Origin: Trueperella abortisuis
GTDB taxonomy: Bacteria > Actinomycetota > Actinomycetes > Actinomycetales > Actinomycetaceae
DNA: 64,000 bases
Assembly: GCF_030811095.1 (NCBI RefSeq)
Contig: NZ_JAUSQL010000001.1
Location: 1,426,001-1,490,000, forward strand
Direction: 5' to 3'
Positions 1 to 8,717 of the stretch are shown one piece after another. The translations under genes were made by a program, and so were the position numbers. The notes under the pieces were generated by a model. That model was not told where the DNA came from and made no database searches. It saw only the letters and a program-made list of their open reading frames with translations. Positions within the stretch are counted from its first letter, which is position 1, and each line of letters begins with the position of its first letter.

Positions 1-749
1 CGCTCGGAGCGGCCCTCGGCTGTGACCTCCTCGTTGGCGAGCACCGTGCCCAGGCCCGGGCACCAGTTCACGGGCGCGTAGTCGATATAGGCAAGCCGGC
101 GCGAATCCAGTGCGCGACGCCGCTCGCTTTCGTCCAGCTCGGACCACGGGCGACCGTCCGGGGTGGCGCGCGTGCCACGCTCGTATTCCTCCACGAGCTC
201 GGAGATCGGGCGGGCGCGACCGACCGTGCCCGCGAGGCGGCCCGGCGCCTCGGCGTCGTACCAGGAGTTGTAGATCTGCAAGAAGATCCACTGGGTCCAA
301 CCGACGAAGTCCGTGTCGGTGGTGGCAACAGAGCGGCGCGCCTCGTGTGACATGCCAAGCCGGCGCAGCTGGCGGCGCATGTTGGCGATGTTCGCCTCGG
401 TGGTCACGCGCGGGTGCTGGCCTGTCTGGACGGCGTACTGCTCAGCGGGCAGGCCGAACGCGTCGTAGCCCATGGTGTAGAGGACGTTCTTGCCCTGCAT
501 GCGGGCGAAGCGCGCGAGCGTATCGGTGGCGATGTAACCCAGCGGATGGCCCACGTGTAGGCCCTTGCCCGACGGGTAGGGGAACATGTCCAGAAGGTAG
601 AAGGGCTCCTTGAGCGCAGATCCGTCCTGCGGGGCAAGCGGGCCAACCGGGTTGGGCGCGGTGAACGTCTCCTCGCGCTCCCAGCGATCCTGCCACTTCT
701 TCTCGATCTCGCCGGCGAGCTCGGCGGTGTACCGATACGGGGTGCTCAT
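1..749 (-). CDS. leuS: Leucyl-tRNA synthetase, N-terminal part (runs off left edge)
   Basis: Class I aminoacyl-tRNA synthetase that charges tRNA-Leu in the cytoplasm. The reverse strand reads from ATG at 749 without interruption to the window edge (about 249 residues). The start [20 protein letters not shown] is typical of bacterial LeuRS, and the HIGH-class ATP-binding signature HVGHPLGY lies at about residues 65-72, followed by the [13 protein letters not shown] block. An AAAGGAG ribosome-binding site lies just upstream (about 754-760). The KMSKS loop and anticodon domain lie outside the window. The family assignment is firm; only the 5' part is visible. Confidence 0.95.
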   Translation of the reverse strand, partial: MSTPYRYTAELAGEIEKKWQDRWEREETFTAPNPVGPLAPQDGSALKEPFYLLDMFPYPSGKGLHVGHPLGYIATDTLARFARMQGKNVLYTMGYDAFGLPAEQYAVQTGQHPRVTTEANIANMRRQLRRLGMSHEARRSVATTDTDFVGWTQWIFLQIYNSWYDAEAPGRLAGTVGRARPISELVEEYERGTRATPDGRPWSELDESERRRALDSRRLAYIDYAPVNWCPGLGTVLANEEVTAEGRSE

Positions 750-852
750 GAGTCTCCTTTACTTAAAGATACCGGCCATTCTAGCTCAGCTACTTCGCGC
801 TCCCCTTCGAGGGCCACTGTGAGAGACGTGACGCGCGCCGTAGAATAAGGCC

Positions 853-1281
853 ATGAGCACCATCTTTTCCAAGATCATCGCCGGGGACATCCCCGGTCAG
901 TTCGTCTGGGCCGACGACGTCTGCGTCGTCATGGCCACCATCGAGCCGGTGCGTCCCGGCCACGTCATGGTTGTCCCGCGTGCGGAGGTGGCCAAGTTTA
1001 ACGACGTCGATCCGGCCGACTTCGCCCACATGATGCAGGTGGCACAGATCGTGGCGAGCGCCCAGGAGAAGGCCTTCGGTGTGCCGCGAGCCGTGGTGGC
1101 GATCCTCGGCTTCGAGGTGCCCCACACGCACGTGCACGTCATCCCCGCCGAGTCGGAAGATGCCGCGCGTTTCTCTGACGCCGTCGCGGCGCCGGCCGAG
1201 GAGATCGCCTCCGCGATGGACAAGCTTCGCGCAGCGCTGGCCGAGGCCGGCTACGCGGAGCAGGTGGAGGCAGCCCGGTAA
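853..1281 (+). CDS. HIT family nucleotide-binding hydrolase
   Basis: Small (142 aa) histidine-triad protein of the HINT branch, which hydrolyses nucleoside phosphoramidates or adenylylated compounds in the cytosol. The triad motif HTHVHVIP is at residues 91-98 (His91, His93, His95), and the N-terminal FSKIIAGDIP block is the usual HIT start. The natural substrate is not known for most members. It lies divergently from leuS with about 100 bp between them and has only a weak AAGG ribosome-binding site before ATG 853. Length and motif agree with the family. Confidence 0.9.
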   Translation: MSTIFSKIIAGDIPGQFVWADDVCVVMATIEPVRPGHVMVVPRAEVAKFNDVDPADFAHMMQVAQIVASAQEKAFGVPRAVVAILGFEVPHTHVHVIPAESEDAARFSDAVAAPAEEIASAMDKLRAALAEAGYAEQVEAAR

Positions 1282-1409
1282 GGCGGACCGCATTGTGAGG
1301 ATGCGCCGACCACACGAATACCCCTGACAAATACCGCATGTGGGATCAGCCACACGTATCCACAATCCTGGGATAGACTGCTTGTGCACATACTCACAAG
1401 GAGACTATC

Positions 1410-3292
1410 TTGCGATCACTTATCTCACGGTTGGCTACCGTCGCGTTGACGGCGTTGCTCATGGTTGTCGTGGTGGCGCCCACCGAGGCGAGCACGATCC
1501 GCTCTGGCTACCATGACACGCTGCTTGCGCGTCACACCAACAGCAATCTTTACGCTTACGGGGGGGCGCAACCTACCTCTCACCCGGCATGTACGTCGGT
1601 CACGGATGGGGCGGCTTCGACTACGGCATCCAAATTGCCTCACTTAACGGCGCCGACTACGGGGACGTCATCGTCCGCTCCCCCGACGGGTTGCTACGCA
1701 TCTACCACTCGGACGGCACGTCGCTCAGCGGCGGGTACCAGATTGGGAACGGATGGGCCGTCATGGCTGACATCGTCCCGGCCGACGACTGGGACGGCGA
1801 CGGTCGCCCCGATCTGCTCGCCCGCCACAAGGACGGCCGGCTCCTCCTCTACCCCACCGAGGGCGCCGGCGATTGGGGGCGCGTAAGGCAGATTGGGCAG
1901 GGCTGGAGCCAGATCGACATGATGGCCGTGCCGGGCGATCTGACGGGCGACGGCGTGCCGGACCTCATCGGGCGCCACGTGCCCACGGGTCGCCTCCTTC
2001 TTTATCCGGGCGACGGCGAGGGCGGTTTCGACGCGATGCGCGTGATCGGCCACGGCTGGGAAAACTTCAAGAACATCACCTCGATAGGCGACTTCAACCG
2101 CGACGGCCGGCCGGACATCATCGCTCAGCGCGCGGATGGACGACTCTTTCGCTACTCGAGCCTCGGCGGTGGCTGGTGGTCCAAAGCCGTCCAGATCGGC
2201 CACGGCTGGCAGAACATGACGCTACCGGGCAGGTGGAAGACGACCACCGTCGCGGGCCCGCCGGCACCTAGGCCGAGCATGCTTCGCCAGCCCTTCGTTT
2301 ACGGCACGCTACGCACGGGCGACCGCGGCTACCACATGGTTCGTGGCCGCGTGCTTTCCGAGAGGAGGGCCACCGTGGCGCACTACGCACTGTGGGTCAC
2401 TCACAACGGCACGTGGCCGTGGGCGATCCCGAGTCCCACGAGCCGTCCGATCGTGGGCCAGATCATGGAGTTCCCGGCTTCGACCCTGTCGGCGAATCTC
2501 ACGCGTTTGGACATCTACGAGGGTTACTACCCCGGTCGCGACATCAACACGATGCGCTACTTCCGTAACGCCGCCACGACGACGGACGGCGAACCGGTCT
2601 GGATTTACGAGACCTCCCCGCGCCAGGCGCAGTGGGTGGTTCGAAACGGTTACCGCGTGACCAACGGCGACTGGTTTAACCAGGTTCGGGCGTACGCCGC
2701 GCGCAGCGCGATGGGTGGCGGCGGCATGTGGGACTCACCCGGCGCGGAGTCGAATGTGTTGGTCAACGCCGCGACCGAGTTGACCACGTGTCACTCTGAG
2801 CTCGGTAGCCTTGAGGGCCAGTTCCTCCACCTTGATCTGAGCGCCACAGCCCCGGAGTCAACCGAGCAGGGCTACATTTCCGTCCCGGCAGAGAGCTTCA
2901 TGGCCGTGGATTCGCAGGGCAACTGGTTCGCGCCCTTCGACGAGTCGGCGCAGTTCTGCTCCGCCACGAACGACCAGCTCATCGCATTCGTGGACGACGG
3001 CGTGAGCGCCACCGGCACGCTTACCCTCTCGGGTGACATCGCCGAGCTGTACTGGGTCAACGACGACGGCGACCCCATCCTCATCTGGTCGAAGAACCCC
3101 GTTGCAAGCAGTCAGACGAGTGAAACGACCCCCGCGGAGGAGTCGACGGTCGAGGGCGAGCCGACCCTCGGGGCACCGACGTCCGAAGGCGAGGAGCAGG
3201 GCCGCGCGGGATCCTCCGGCTCCGAGACCAGCGCGCCTGCTGACGACGCCGACCTCGACGCTGAGCCGACCGCCACGTCGGCCACCGGCTAA
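1410..3292 (+). pseudogene. Secreted FG-GAP (VCBS) repeat protein with AIG2/gamma-glutamylcyclotransferase-like domain, frame broken at a poly-G tract
   Basis: A signal peptide (MRSLISRLATVALTALLMVV) begins at 1410 in one frame, while the mature protein continues in another. The switch falls at seven consecutive G residues (1560-1566): eight G, or five, would join the frames as YGG(G)ATYLSPGMYVGHGW. The second frame carries about four FG-GAP repeats with GHGW and D-D-GRPDL motifs (about 1600-2220). An AIG2/GGCT-like domain follows with VYGTLRTG (from 2297) and LDIYEGYYPG. The C-terminus is a Ser/Glu/Pro-rich tail without a sorting signal. FG-GAP repeats are usually ligand- or wall-binding; the activity of this fusion is unknown. 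It may be a dead gene, a phase-variable one, or a sequencing error in the run of G. Confidence 0.7.
1560..1566 (+). repeat. Poly-G tract (G7) at the frame junction of the secreted FG-GAP protein
   Basis: Seven G residues follow the codons for LYAY, 50 codons into the gene. Adding one G or removing two restores a single reading frame from signal peptide to C-terminus. Such tracts are slippage-prone; whether this one switches expression is inference. Confidence 0.65.
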
Positions 3293-3316
3293 GCGCCACA
3301 GCGCCGCCTAGCTGGC

Positions 3317-3362
3317 AACGCGTGAGGGCCTCCGGGAAGCATCCCGGAGGCCCTCACGCGTT
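3317..3362. terminator. Bidirectional hairpin between convergent genes
   Basis: A perfect 21-bp inverted repeat (arms 3317-3337 and 3342-3362) with an AGCA loop separates the end of the FG-GAP gene from the end of the convergent VKOR gene. There is no long T run, as is common for actinobacterial terminators. Confidence 0.85.
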
Positions 3363-3406
3363 GCCCTACCGCCTACCCGATCGTCGCAAGCCAGGAGCCC
3401 GGTCTT

Positions 3407-4069
3407 TTAGAAGACAAGCGCCCAGGAATCCCAGAACCAGACGACGGTGAACACCACGAGGAGAAGGTAGATCACGCCGACAACGATCCAGCGGTTGCGC
3501 ACCAACGCCGAGCCGAAGGCCTCGGCCCCCTCCCCCAGGTGTCCGGCTTGAGCTGTGCGCGCCAGCAGGGTCACGAAGAGCGGGATCGTGGCAATCCAAG
3601 CCCCCAGGCAGAATGGGCACAGCGAGCGGTTGACCACGTAGGATTGGTAGCCGAACCAGACCACCCACGCCATGCCGGCGCCGGCGCCGGCGAGCGTGGC
3701 AACCCACAGCCAGCGGTGCAGCGTGCCGCCGGAGACGAGCACGAGCCCGAGAGCAAGGATGCCCGCAAAAAACATCGCGCCGAACATGGCATTGGGCATC
3801 CCGAAGAAGAGGTGGCCCTGCCAGGCGTCGAAATATTTCGAGCAGCCGATGAGCGGATTGACGTCACAGATCAGGCTGGCATTCGGGTTTTGGAAGTAGG
3901 TCAGCTCTGACAGGATGAGCATGACCGAGGAGAGCAGGCCGAGCGCGCCGGTGATCAGGATGGTCAGCGCGGTCTCGAATGAGGCGCCGCCGGCGCGCTC
4001 GTGCTCGCTGGCCCTCGCCTCAAACCTGGCGATTCGGCGATCAATGTCGTCAATGTCGAGTTCACTCAT
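3407..4069 (-). CDS. Vitamin K epoxide reductase (VKOR) family membrane protein
   Basis: Membrane oxidoreductase (220 aa) that probably reoxidises a DsbA-like thiol oxidase and passes electrons to quinone, supporting disulfide formation in exported proteins. The conserved first cysteine pair is C68/C76 (CDVNPLIGC) and the CxxC active site is CPFC at 151-154. About five hydrophobic segments are visible (near 34-55, 90-112, 119-140, 155-170, 195-218). A charged N-terminus precedes the first membrane span. Its start overlaps the end of the upstream HAD gene by 8 bp, so the two are probably co-transcribed. No DsbA-like partner lies next to it. Confidence 0.88.
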   Translation of the reverse strand: MSELDIDDIDRRIARFEARASEHERAGGASFETALTILITGALGLLSSVMLILSELTYFQNPNASLICDVNPLIGCSKYFDAWQGHLFFGMPNAMFGAMFFAGILALGLVLVSGGTLHRWLWVATLAGAGAGMAWVVWFGYQSYVVNRSLCPFCLGAWIATIPLFVTLLARTAQAGHLGEGAEAFGSALVRNRWIVVGVIYLLLVVFTVVWFWDSWALVF

Positions 4070-4823
4070 GATTACCCTCAGCTAAAGAAACAAACGATTC
4101 AACAAATGTGGCGGTGTCCTGCCAATCGGCCACGGCGTGCGTGTCGATACCGAGGCGGATGACGGGGTAGTCGTTGCCGCCCTCGTCGAGGCGATCGCCC
4201 ACGAACAGCATCTGCGAAATCGGGATCCCCGTCTCCTTTTCAAGCTCGGCAATCCCGTAAGCCTTGTCCACGCCTTTGCGGGTGATGTCCACCGACGTCG
4301 ACCCGCCCGATCGCACCTCGAGCCCGGGTAGGCGCGGCGCGACGGCGGCGCGCAGGGCCTCCTTCTTTTCCCCGGTGGGGTCCCATGCCTTCTTCGCCTC
4401 GAGGGGCGCCTCTTGACCGAGCGCCGAGAACGTGATCTGCGATCCGCGGTCTTCGAGGATGTCTCCCCACGCCTGGCTTTCCCACAGGCCGAGCCGCTTA
4501 GCCTCCTCCTCGAGTACGGCCATCGCGCGGTCGCGCTCCTCGACCGTCAGGTCGCGCACGTAGACGGGATGCCACTGCCCGGCGTCGTAACGCATGTAGC
4601 GCGTGCCGCACGTGGGCATGAGGTGAAGGCGGGCGAGCTGGGCGTCGCTGGCATCGAGGTTGGCAAGTAGCTGACCACGAAACTGGTCGAAGGTGCCGCC
4701 GGAGATGACGCACACGTCGTGAATGTCAAGCAGGCTCCGCAAAGCGCGGGCCATGCGCCCCGGAAGGGGCGATTTTGACGGCGCGAGGGTGTCATCGAGG
4801 TCGAAGGCCAGAAGTGAGTACAT
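4062..4823 (-). CDS. HAD-IIB family hydrolase
   Basis: Phosphatase-like haloacid dehalogenase protein of about 253 aa. Motif I is FDLDDTLAPSK at residues 7-17 and motif II is VISGG near residue 40. The cap belongs to the IIB type, as in phosphomannomutase and sugar-phosphatase relatives, and the late block FVGDRLDEGGNDY supplies motif III/IV acidic residues. The start at 4823 is preferred over an upstream in-frame ATG because AAGGG sits just before it and the protein then opens directly with the Rossmann strand. It is the first gene of a two-gene unit with the VKOR gene. The substrate cannot be told from sequence. Confidence 0.82.
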   Translation of the reverse strand: MYSLLAFDLDDTLAPSKSPLPGRMARALRSLLDIHDVCVISGGTFDQFRGQLLANLDASDAQLARLHLMPTCGTRYMRYDAGQWHPVYVRDLTVEERDRAMAVLEEEAKRLGLWESQAWGDILEDRGSQITFSALGQEAPLEAKKAWDPTGEKKEALRAAVAPRLPGLEVRSGGSTSVDITRKGVDKAYGIAELEKETGIPISQMLFVGDRLDEGGNDYPVIRLGIDTHAVADWQDTATFVESFVSLAEGNHE

Positions 4824-4896
4824 GGGTTCCCTTCTTGTCGGTCCGGCGTTCATTCTCTCACGGCGGGGAGATGAAACAAATTTCAACTATTTCGCG

Positions 4897-4925
4897 TTGG
4901 AAGAAATGAACCTCCACCCTATATT
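4897..4925 (+). promoter_or_regulatory. Sigma-70-type promoter of the AI-2E family gene
   Basis: TTGGAA (4897-4902), a 17-bp spacer and TATATT (4920-4925). Only nine bases separate the -10 box from the ATG at 4935 and no ribosome-binding site is present, so the transcript is probably leaderless or nearly so. Confidence 0.6.
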
Positions 4926-4934
4926 GTGTAGCCT

Positions 4935-6236
4935 ATGAAAGATCTCAAGCCAACTCCCACCACCGGATCCGAACCCGATGTATCGACGGCCGAGGTTCGC
5001 GGATACCGCTCCTCGGTATCTCCCGCACTTGAAACCGCCGCGGGTTGGGCATGGCGTATCATCGTCGTCGCGATCGTGCTGATTGGCGTTGGGTGGGTGG
5101 CCTACAAGCTCTCCCTGCTTTTCATCGCCGTCATGGTGGCACTCCTCATCGCCGTGGTCCTCGAACCGGTCACCTCCTGGCTGTGCAAGCGTTGGAATTG
5201 GCCTCCCGCGGCCGCAGCCGCCGCCGGCGTGTTGGGCTTGGTCGTCGTCATCCTTGGGCTGCTTGTCGGCGCGGGAACCGGAATCGTCGCGGGCGTGTCG
5301 GACCTGACCGACCAGGTGCTGGTGGGCGTGTCCACCATCATCGACCTGCTCGTCGAGAAATTCCCCAACCTCCAGGAAACCCTCAACGACAGCTGGTCGA
5401 AGGCGCAGAGTCTTCTGCAGAACAACGCCGGCGCATTGCTGGGCGGGGTGGCATCCATCGGCTCGAGCGTAACCGGCTTTCTCACCGGCGCGATTCTGTC
5501 GCTCTTCTCCCTGTTCTTCTTCCTCAAGGACGGCCGGCGCCTATGGCACTGGATCGTGCGCGCCACCCCGCGCTCTCAGCACGACCGCGTCAACGAGGCC
5601 GGCATCCGCGCCTGGGTGACAGTGGGCAATTACACCCGCACGCAGGCGATCGTTGCCGCCGTCGACGCCGTGGGAATCGGCATCGTGGCGATGATCCTCA
5701 AGACGCCGATCTCCCTGGCCTTCCCCATCGCGGTTGTCGTCTTCCTCTTCTCCTTCATCCCGATCGTCGGCGCTTTCCTTTCCGGCTTCCTGGCCGTGGT
5801 GATCGTGCTGGTCAACACCCAGTCTGTCGGGTTCGCGTTGCTCATGCTCGCAGGCGTGATCCTCGTCCAGCAGATCGAGGGCAACGTGCTCCAGCCGGTG
5901 CTTCAGGGCAATGCACTCAACATGCACGCCCTAGCGGTGGTGTTAATCGTGGCGGGCGGATCGGCGATCGCGGGCATCATCGGCGCACTCTTCGCCGTGC
6001 CGATGGCGGCGGCGATCAACACCGCCGTCCTCTATCTGGCCGGCCACGACACCTACCCCTACCTCGACCGGATGCAGGATCGTCCCGGCGGCCCGCCGCG
6101 GAGTTTTGCGGAGGTTTCCGCCGAGCACTGGGCGCGCTTCGACGAGAAGGTGGCCCAGCACCTCTCGCCGAAGGAACGCAAGATTGCGGCAAAGAAGGCG
6201 CGCGCGCAGCGGCGCGCCGCGCGGCGCGCGCGATAG
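4935..6236 (+). CDS. AI-2E family transporter (UPF0118)
   Basis: Polytopic membrane protein of 433 aa. Members include the quorum-signal exporter TqsA and sodium/lithium-proton antiporters, so the substrate is open. Hydrophobic spans fall near 38-80, 92-122, 180-197, 240-300 and 305-370. The family's central block SFIPIVGAFLSGFLAVVIVL and the later QQIEGNVLQPVLQGNALNMH signature are present. The N-terminal 35 residues and the Arg/Lys-rich C-terminus are cytoplasmic. It stands alone with its own strong promoter and no Shine-Dalgarno sequence. Confidence 0.88.
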   Translation: MKDLKPTPTTGSEPDVSTAEVRGYRSSVSPALETAAGWAWRIIVVAIVLIGVGWVAYKLSLLFIAVMVALLIAVVLEPVTSWLCKRWNWPPAAAAAAGVLGLVVVILGLLVGAGTGIVAGVSDLTDQVLVGVSTIIDLLVEKFPNLQETLNDSWSKAQSLLQNNAGALLGGVASIGSSVTGFLTGAILSLFSLFFFLKDGRRLWHWIVRATPRSQHDRVNEAGIRAWVTVGNYTRTQAIVAAVDAVGIGIVAMILKTPISLAFPIAVVVFLFSFIPIVGAFLSGFLAVVIVLVNTQSVGFALLMLAGVILVQQIEGNVLQPVLQGNALNMHALAVVLIVAGGSAIAGIIGALFAVPMAAAINTAVLYLAGHDTYPYLDRMQDRPGGPPRSFAEVSAEHWARFDEKVAQHLSPKERKIAAKKARAQRRAARRAR

Positions 6237-6306
6237 ACTCAGTGCCAAGACCGGCCGGATCGGCCATAATGGTTCAGGTAAGCTTCCGCCAAAGTTAAGG
6301 AACAAC

Positions 6307-7014
6307 ATGGCTACACCACACATCAACGCAGAAAAGGGAGACTTCGCTCCCGCCGTCCTCATGCCGGGCGATCCTAAGCGCGCCGAGCGCATGGCTCAGA
6401 TGCTCATGCCGGATGCCAGGGTTGTCTCGGATGTGCGCGGCATCAAGGGCTACACGGGCGAGGTCGACGGCAAGCCGCTGTCCATCATGGCCTCGGGCAT
6501 GGGTCAGCCCTCGCTGGGGATCTACGCCTCCGAGCTTTTCTCCGTCTTCGATGTCAAGCGCATCATCCGCGTGGGCACGGCCGGTGGCCTGTCGAAGAAT
6601 GTGAAGGTCGGTGACGTGGTGATCGCCAACGGCGCCCACTACGAGGGTGTCATGAACACCTTCCTCATTCCCCAGACTCACTTCTCTGCCATCGCCTCCT
6701 TCAACCTGGTCAAGGCCGCGGCGGACGCCGCAGGCGATGACCCGGGCGTGATCGTGGCACCGGTCATTTCTCGCGACCGCTTCTACAACGTACCCGCCGA
6801 GGTTGACCAGGCGGCGTCCAAGGTGGGCACGGCCGGAGCCGAGATGGAGGCGGGCGCGCTTTACGGCCTGGCCGCGCTCTACGGCAAGGAGGCCCTGGCC
6901 GTGCTGACCATTTCGGATCATATGATCGTTCCGGGCCAGGACATGACGCCGGAGGAACGCGAGACGAAGTTCGTCAAGGCGCTCAACCTCGCGGTGGCGG
7001 CGGCGCTGTCCTGA
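6307..7014 (+). CDS. deoD: Purine-nucleoside phosphorylase, DeoD type
   Basis: Cleaves purine (deoxy)nucleosides with phosphate to give the base and (deoxy)ribose 1-phosphate, for purine salvage in the cytosol. The 235 residues match the hexameric NP-I family: MPGDPKRAERMA near the N-terminus, the phosphate/ribose block ASGMGQPSLGIYASEL, IIRVGTAGGL, the substrate-binding AEMEAGALYGLA and the catalytic ISDH near residue 205. ATG 6307 is chosen because AAGGAAC lies just upstream and homologues begin this way; the open frame extends further back without coding logic. Its TGA overlaps the start of the next gene. Confidence 0.93.
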   Translation: MATPHINAEKGDFAPAVLMPGDPKRAERMAQMLMPDARVVSDVRGIKGYTGEVDGKPLSIMASGMGQPSLGIYASELFSVFDVKRIIRVGTAGGLSKNVKVGDVVIANGAHYEGVMNTFLIPQTHFSAIASFNLVKAAADAAGDDPGVIVAPVISRDRFYNVPAEVDQAASKVGTAGAEMEAGALYGLAALYGKEALAVLTISDHMIVPGQDMTPEERETKFVKALNLAVAAALS

Positions 7015-7682
7015 TGAACGCACTCTCCCCCTCGACCGAGGACTACCTCAAGACTATCTGGTCCATCTCCGAATGGTCCGGAGACGAGGTAGTCCCGATC
7101 GAGCTCGCGCGCCGTATGGGGCTCAGCCCTTCCACCGTCACCGAGACGGTGAAGAAGCTCAGCTCCCAAGGGCTGGTCACTCACCGGCGCTATGGCCCGA
7201 TCTACCTCACCGAGGAGGGTAGGCGCGAGGCGCTACGGGTGGTGCGTAAGCACCGCCTCATCGAGACCTACCTGCACAGCCACCTCGGCTACGCTTGGCA
7301 GGATTTGCACGAGGAGGCCGAGGCGCTCGAACACGCCGTCTCCGACCGCTTCATCGACGCGATTGACGACCTCCTCGGCCACCCGCTCCGTGACCCGCAC
7401 GGGGATCCGATCCCTCGCCCCGACGGTTCGATGCCGTCCATGGACGTCTTCCACCTGCACGAGGTGGAGGACGGGACCCCGGTCATCATCGAGCAGGTGG
7501 ACGACGACGACGCGGACGTTCTCGTCTACCTCGGCGACCTCGGCGTGCGACCGGGCACGTGTGCCACGGTGACCTCACAGAGCGCGGTGTTGGGGCTCAC
7601 CACGATCGACCTCGATGGTCAGTCCATAGCGTTGCCCCATCCGGCCTCCCGGCGCGTGCGCGTGACGATCCCAGAACTCTAG
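7014..7682 (+). CDS. DtxR/MntR family metal-dependent transcriptional regulator
   Basis: Iron- or manganese-dependent repressor of 222 aa. The start LSPSTEDYLKTIW followed by a winged helix (VPIELARRMGLSPSTVTETV) is the DtxR DNA-binding domain, a dimerisation/metal domain covers about 70-140 (HRLIETYL, HEEAEALEHAVSD), and an SH3-like FeoA domain occupies about 155-222. The ATG overlaps the deoD stop (TGATG), so the two are translationally coupled. Its targets cannot be read here, but the anchored-repeat metal transporter cluster 1 kb downstream is a possible one. Confidence 0.88.
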   Translation: MNALSPSTEDYLKTIWSISEWSGDEVVPIELARRMGLSPSTVTETVKKLSSQGLVTHRRYGPIYLTEEGRREALRVVRKHRLIETYLHSHLGYAWQDLHEEAEALEHAVSDRFIDAIDDLLGHPLRDPHGDPIPRPDGSMPSMDVFHLHEVEDGTPVIIEQVDDDDADVLVYLGDLGVRPGTCATVTSQSAVLGLTTIDLDGQSIALPHPASRRVRVTIPEL

Positions 7683-7829
7683 CCCCGCCCACGGCGGGTA
7701 GGTTTGAGGGTCACGCCACGTGAGGGCTGCCCACGCCGGGTAGACGTCGACGTCGAGGGGTGGAGCCTGGCCTCGGGTGAGGATCCACCCGAGGCGTGGC
7801 CAGCCGGTGTATCGGTAGATTTCTTCCAT
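7575..7829 (-). CDS. Possible small protein of unknown function
   Basis: An 84-aa frame rich in Trp, Pro and Tyr (MEEIYRYTGWPRLGWILTRG) fills the otherwise empty space between the regulator and tdk. A good GGGAGG site lies eight bases before its ATG at 7829. Against it, the last 35 codons run antisense into the end of the regulator gene and I recognise no family. It would be transcribed divergently from tdk. Confidence 0.3.
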   Translation of the reverse strand: MEEIYRYTGWPRLGWILTRGQAPPLDVDVYPAWAALTWRDPQTYPPWAGLEFWDRHAHAPGGRMGQRYGLTIEVDRGEPQHRAL

Positions 7830-7914
7830 GTCACCAGCCTCCCACGCCCCTCCGACATTTCTGATCGCCCGCCGATGCCCTATGCTTGGAGGGCAACACG
7901 CGAAGGGATGAGCA

Positions 7915-8529
7915 GTGGCAAAACTGTATTTTCGTTACGGCACGATGAACTCGGGCAAGACCGCCGGCCTTCTCATGGCCGCGCACAACTTCGAAGAGTC
8001 CCACCAGCAAATCCTTATCCTTAAGCCGGCCCTCGATTCCAAGGCCGGCGCTGCGCTCTACACGCGCATGGGGATCGAGCGACTCGTGGACCACCTGGTG
8101 ACCGAGGACGACGATCTCTTCACGCTCGCGAAGGATTGGCTCGCCTCGATCGAGGGAAAGACTGTGGGTGGCATCCTCGTGGACGAGGCGCAGTTCCTCA
8201 CCACCGCCCAGGTCGATCAGCTTCTCAACGCCGCCCTCACCCTCGACATCCCGGTGCTCTGCTACGGCCTGCGCACCGATTTTCTCACCAAGGTCTTTCC
8301 CGGATCCGCCCGGCTCCTCGAGACAGCCCACACCCTCGAGGAGCTCAAGACGATGTGCGCGGCAGGCTGCCGGCGCAAGGCGAATTTCAACGCCCGCAAA
8401 GTCAATGGCAAGTTCGTGCTGCACGGCGACCAGATCGAGATCGACAACCGTGCCGAGGTGGAGTACATGGCCCTGTGCGGGCAGTGCTTCCTCAAGCTGG
8501 TCGGCCCGATCGACGGTCACCGCGAGTAG
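7915..8529 (+). CDS. tdk: Thymidine kinase
   Basis: Phosphorylates thymidine to dTMP with ATP in the salvage pathway. The 204-aa type II (TK1-like) enzyme shows the P-loop GTMNSGKT at 9-16, the DEAQF block with catalytic Glu91, and four zinc-ligand cysteines C148, C152, C188 and C191. The start is GTG at 7915, seven bases after GAAGGG; no in-frame ATG fits the conserved N-terminus. The gene is monocistronic and followed by a weak CCGGGG/CCCCGG stem near 8558-8577. Confidence 0.93.
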   Translation: MAKLYFRYGTMNSGKTAGLLMAAHNFEESHQQILILKPALDSKAGAALYTRMGIERLVDHLVTEDDDLFTLAKDWLASIEGKTVGGILVDEAQFLTTAQVDQLLNAALTLDIPVLCYGLRTDFLTKVFPGSARLLETAHTLEELKTMCAAGCRRKANFNARKVNGKFVLHGDQIEIDNRAEVEYMALCGQCFLKLVGPIDGHRE

Positions 8530-8681
8530 CGTCGGACGCCATCCGGCTCCGACACCCCGGGGTTAGCGGCGCCCCGGATTGCGAATCGGCACCCGCCGAT
8601 GTCCTAACCTCACCACACCTGCGCAATACGCCACACGCCAACCGCTTTCATATTGATATCGATTCCCGTTACGCTTGAACT

Positions 8682-8696
8682 TGATAAGCGTTCTCA
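8682..8696. promoter_or_regulatory. Zur-like operator upstream of the anchored-repeat transporter cluster
   Basis: TGATAAGCGTTCTCA is an imperfect 15-bp palindrome of the TGA-AA-n3-TT-TCA form that actinobacterial Zur recognises. It overlaps the probable promoter (TTGAAC at 8675) and lies about 20 bp before the first gene. The match is by eye; binding is inference. Confidence 0.5.
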
Positions 8697-8717
8697 TATG
8701 AAAGTAGGTGATCCTTC

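Noticed and set aside
5045..6298. 417-codon open frame on the plus strand overlapping the AI-2E gene
   Set aside because: Same-strand shadow with a basic, low-complexity translation; the other frame has clear transporter helices.
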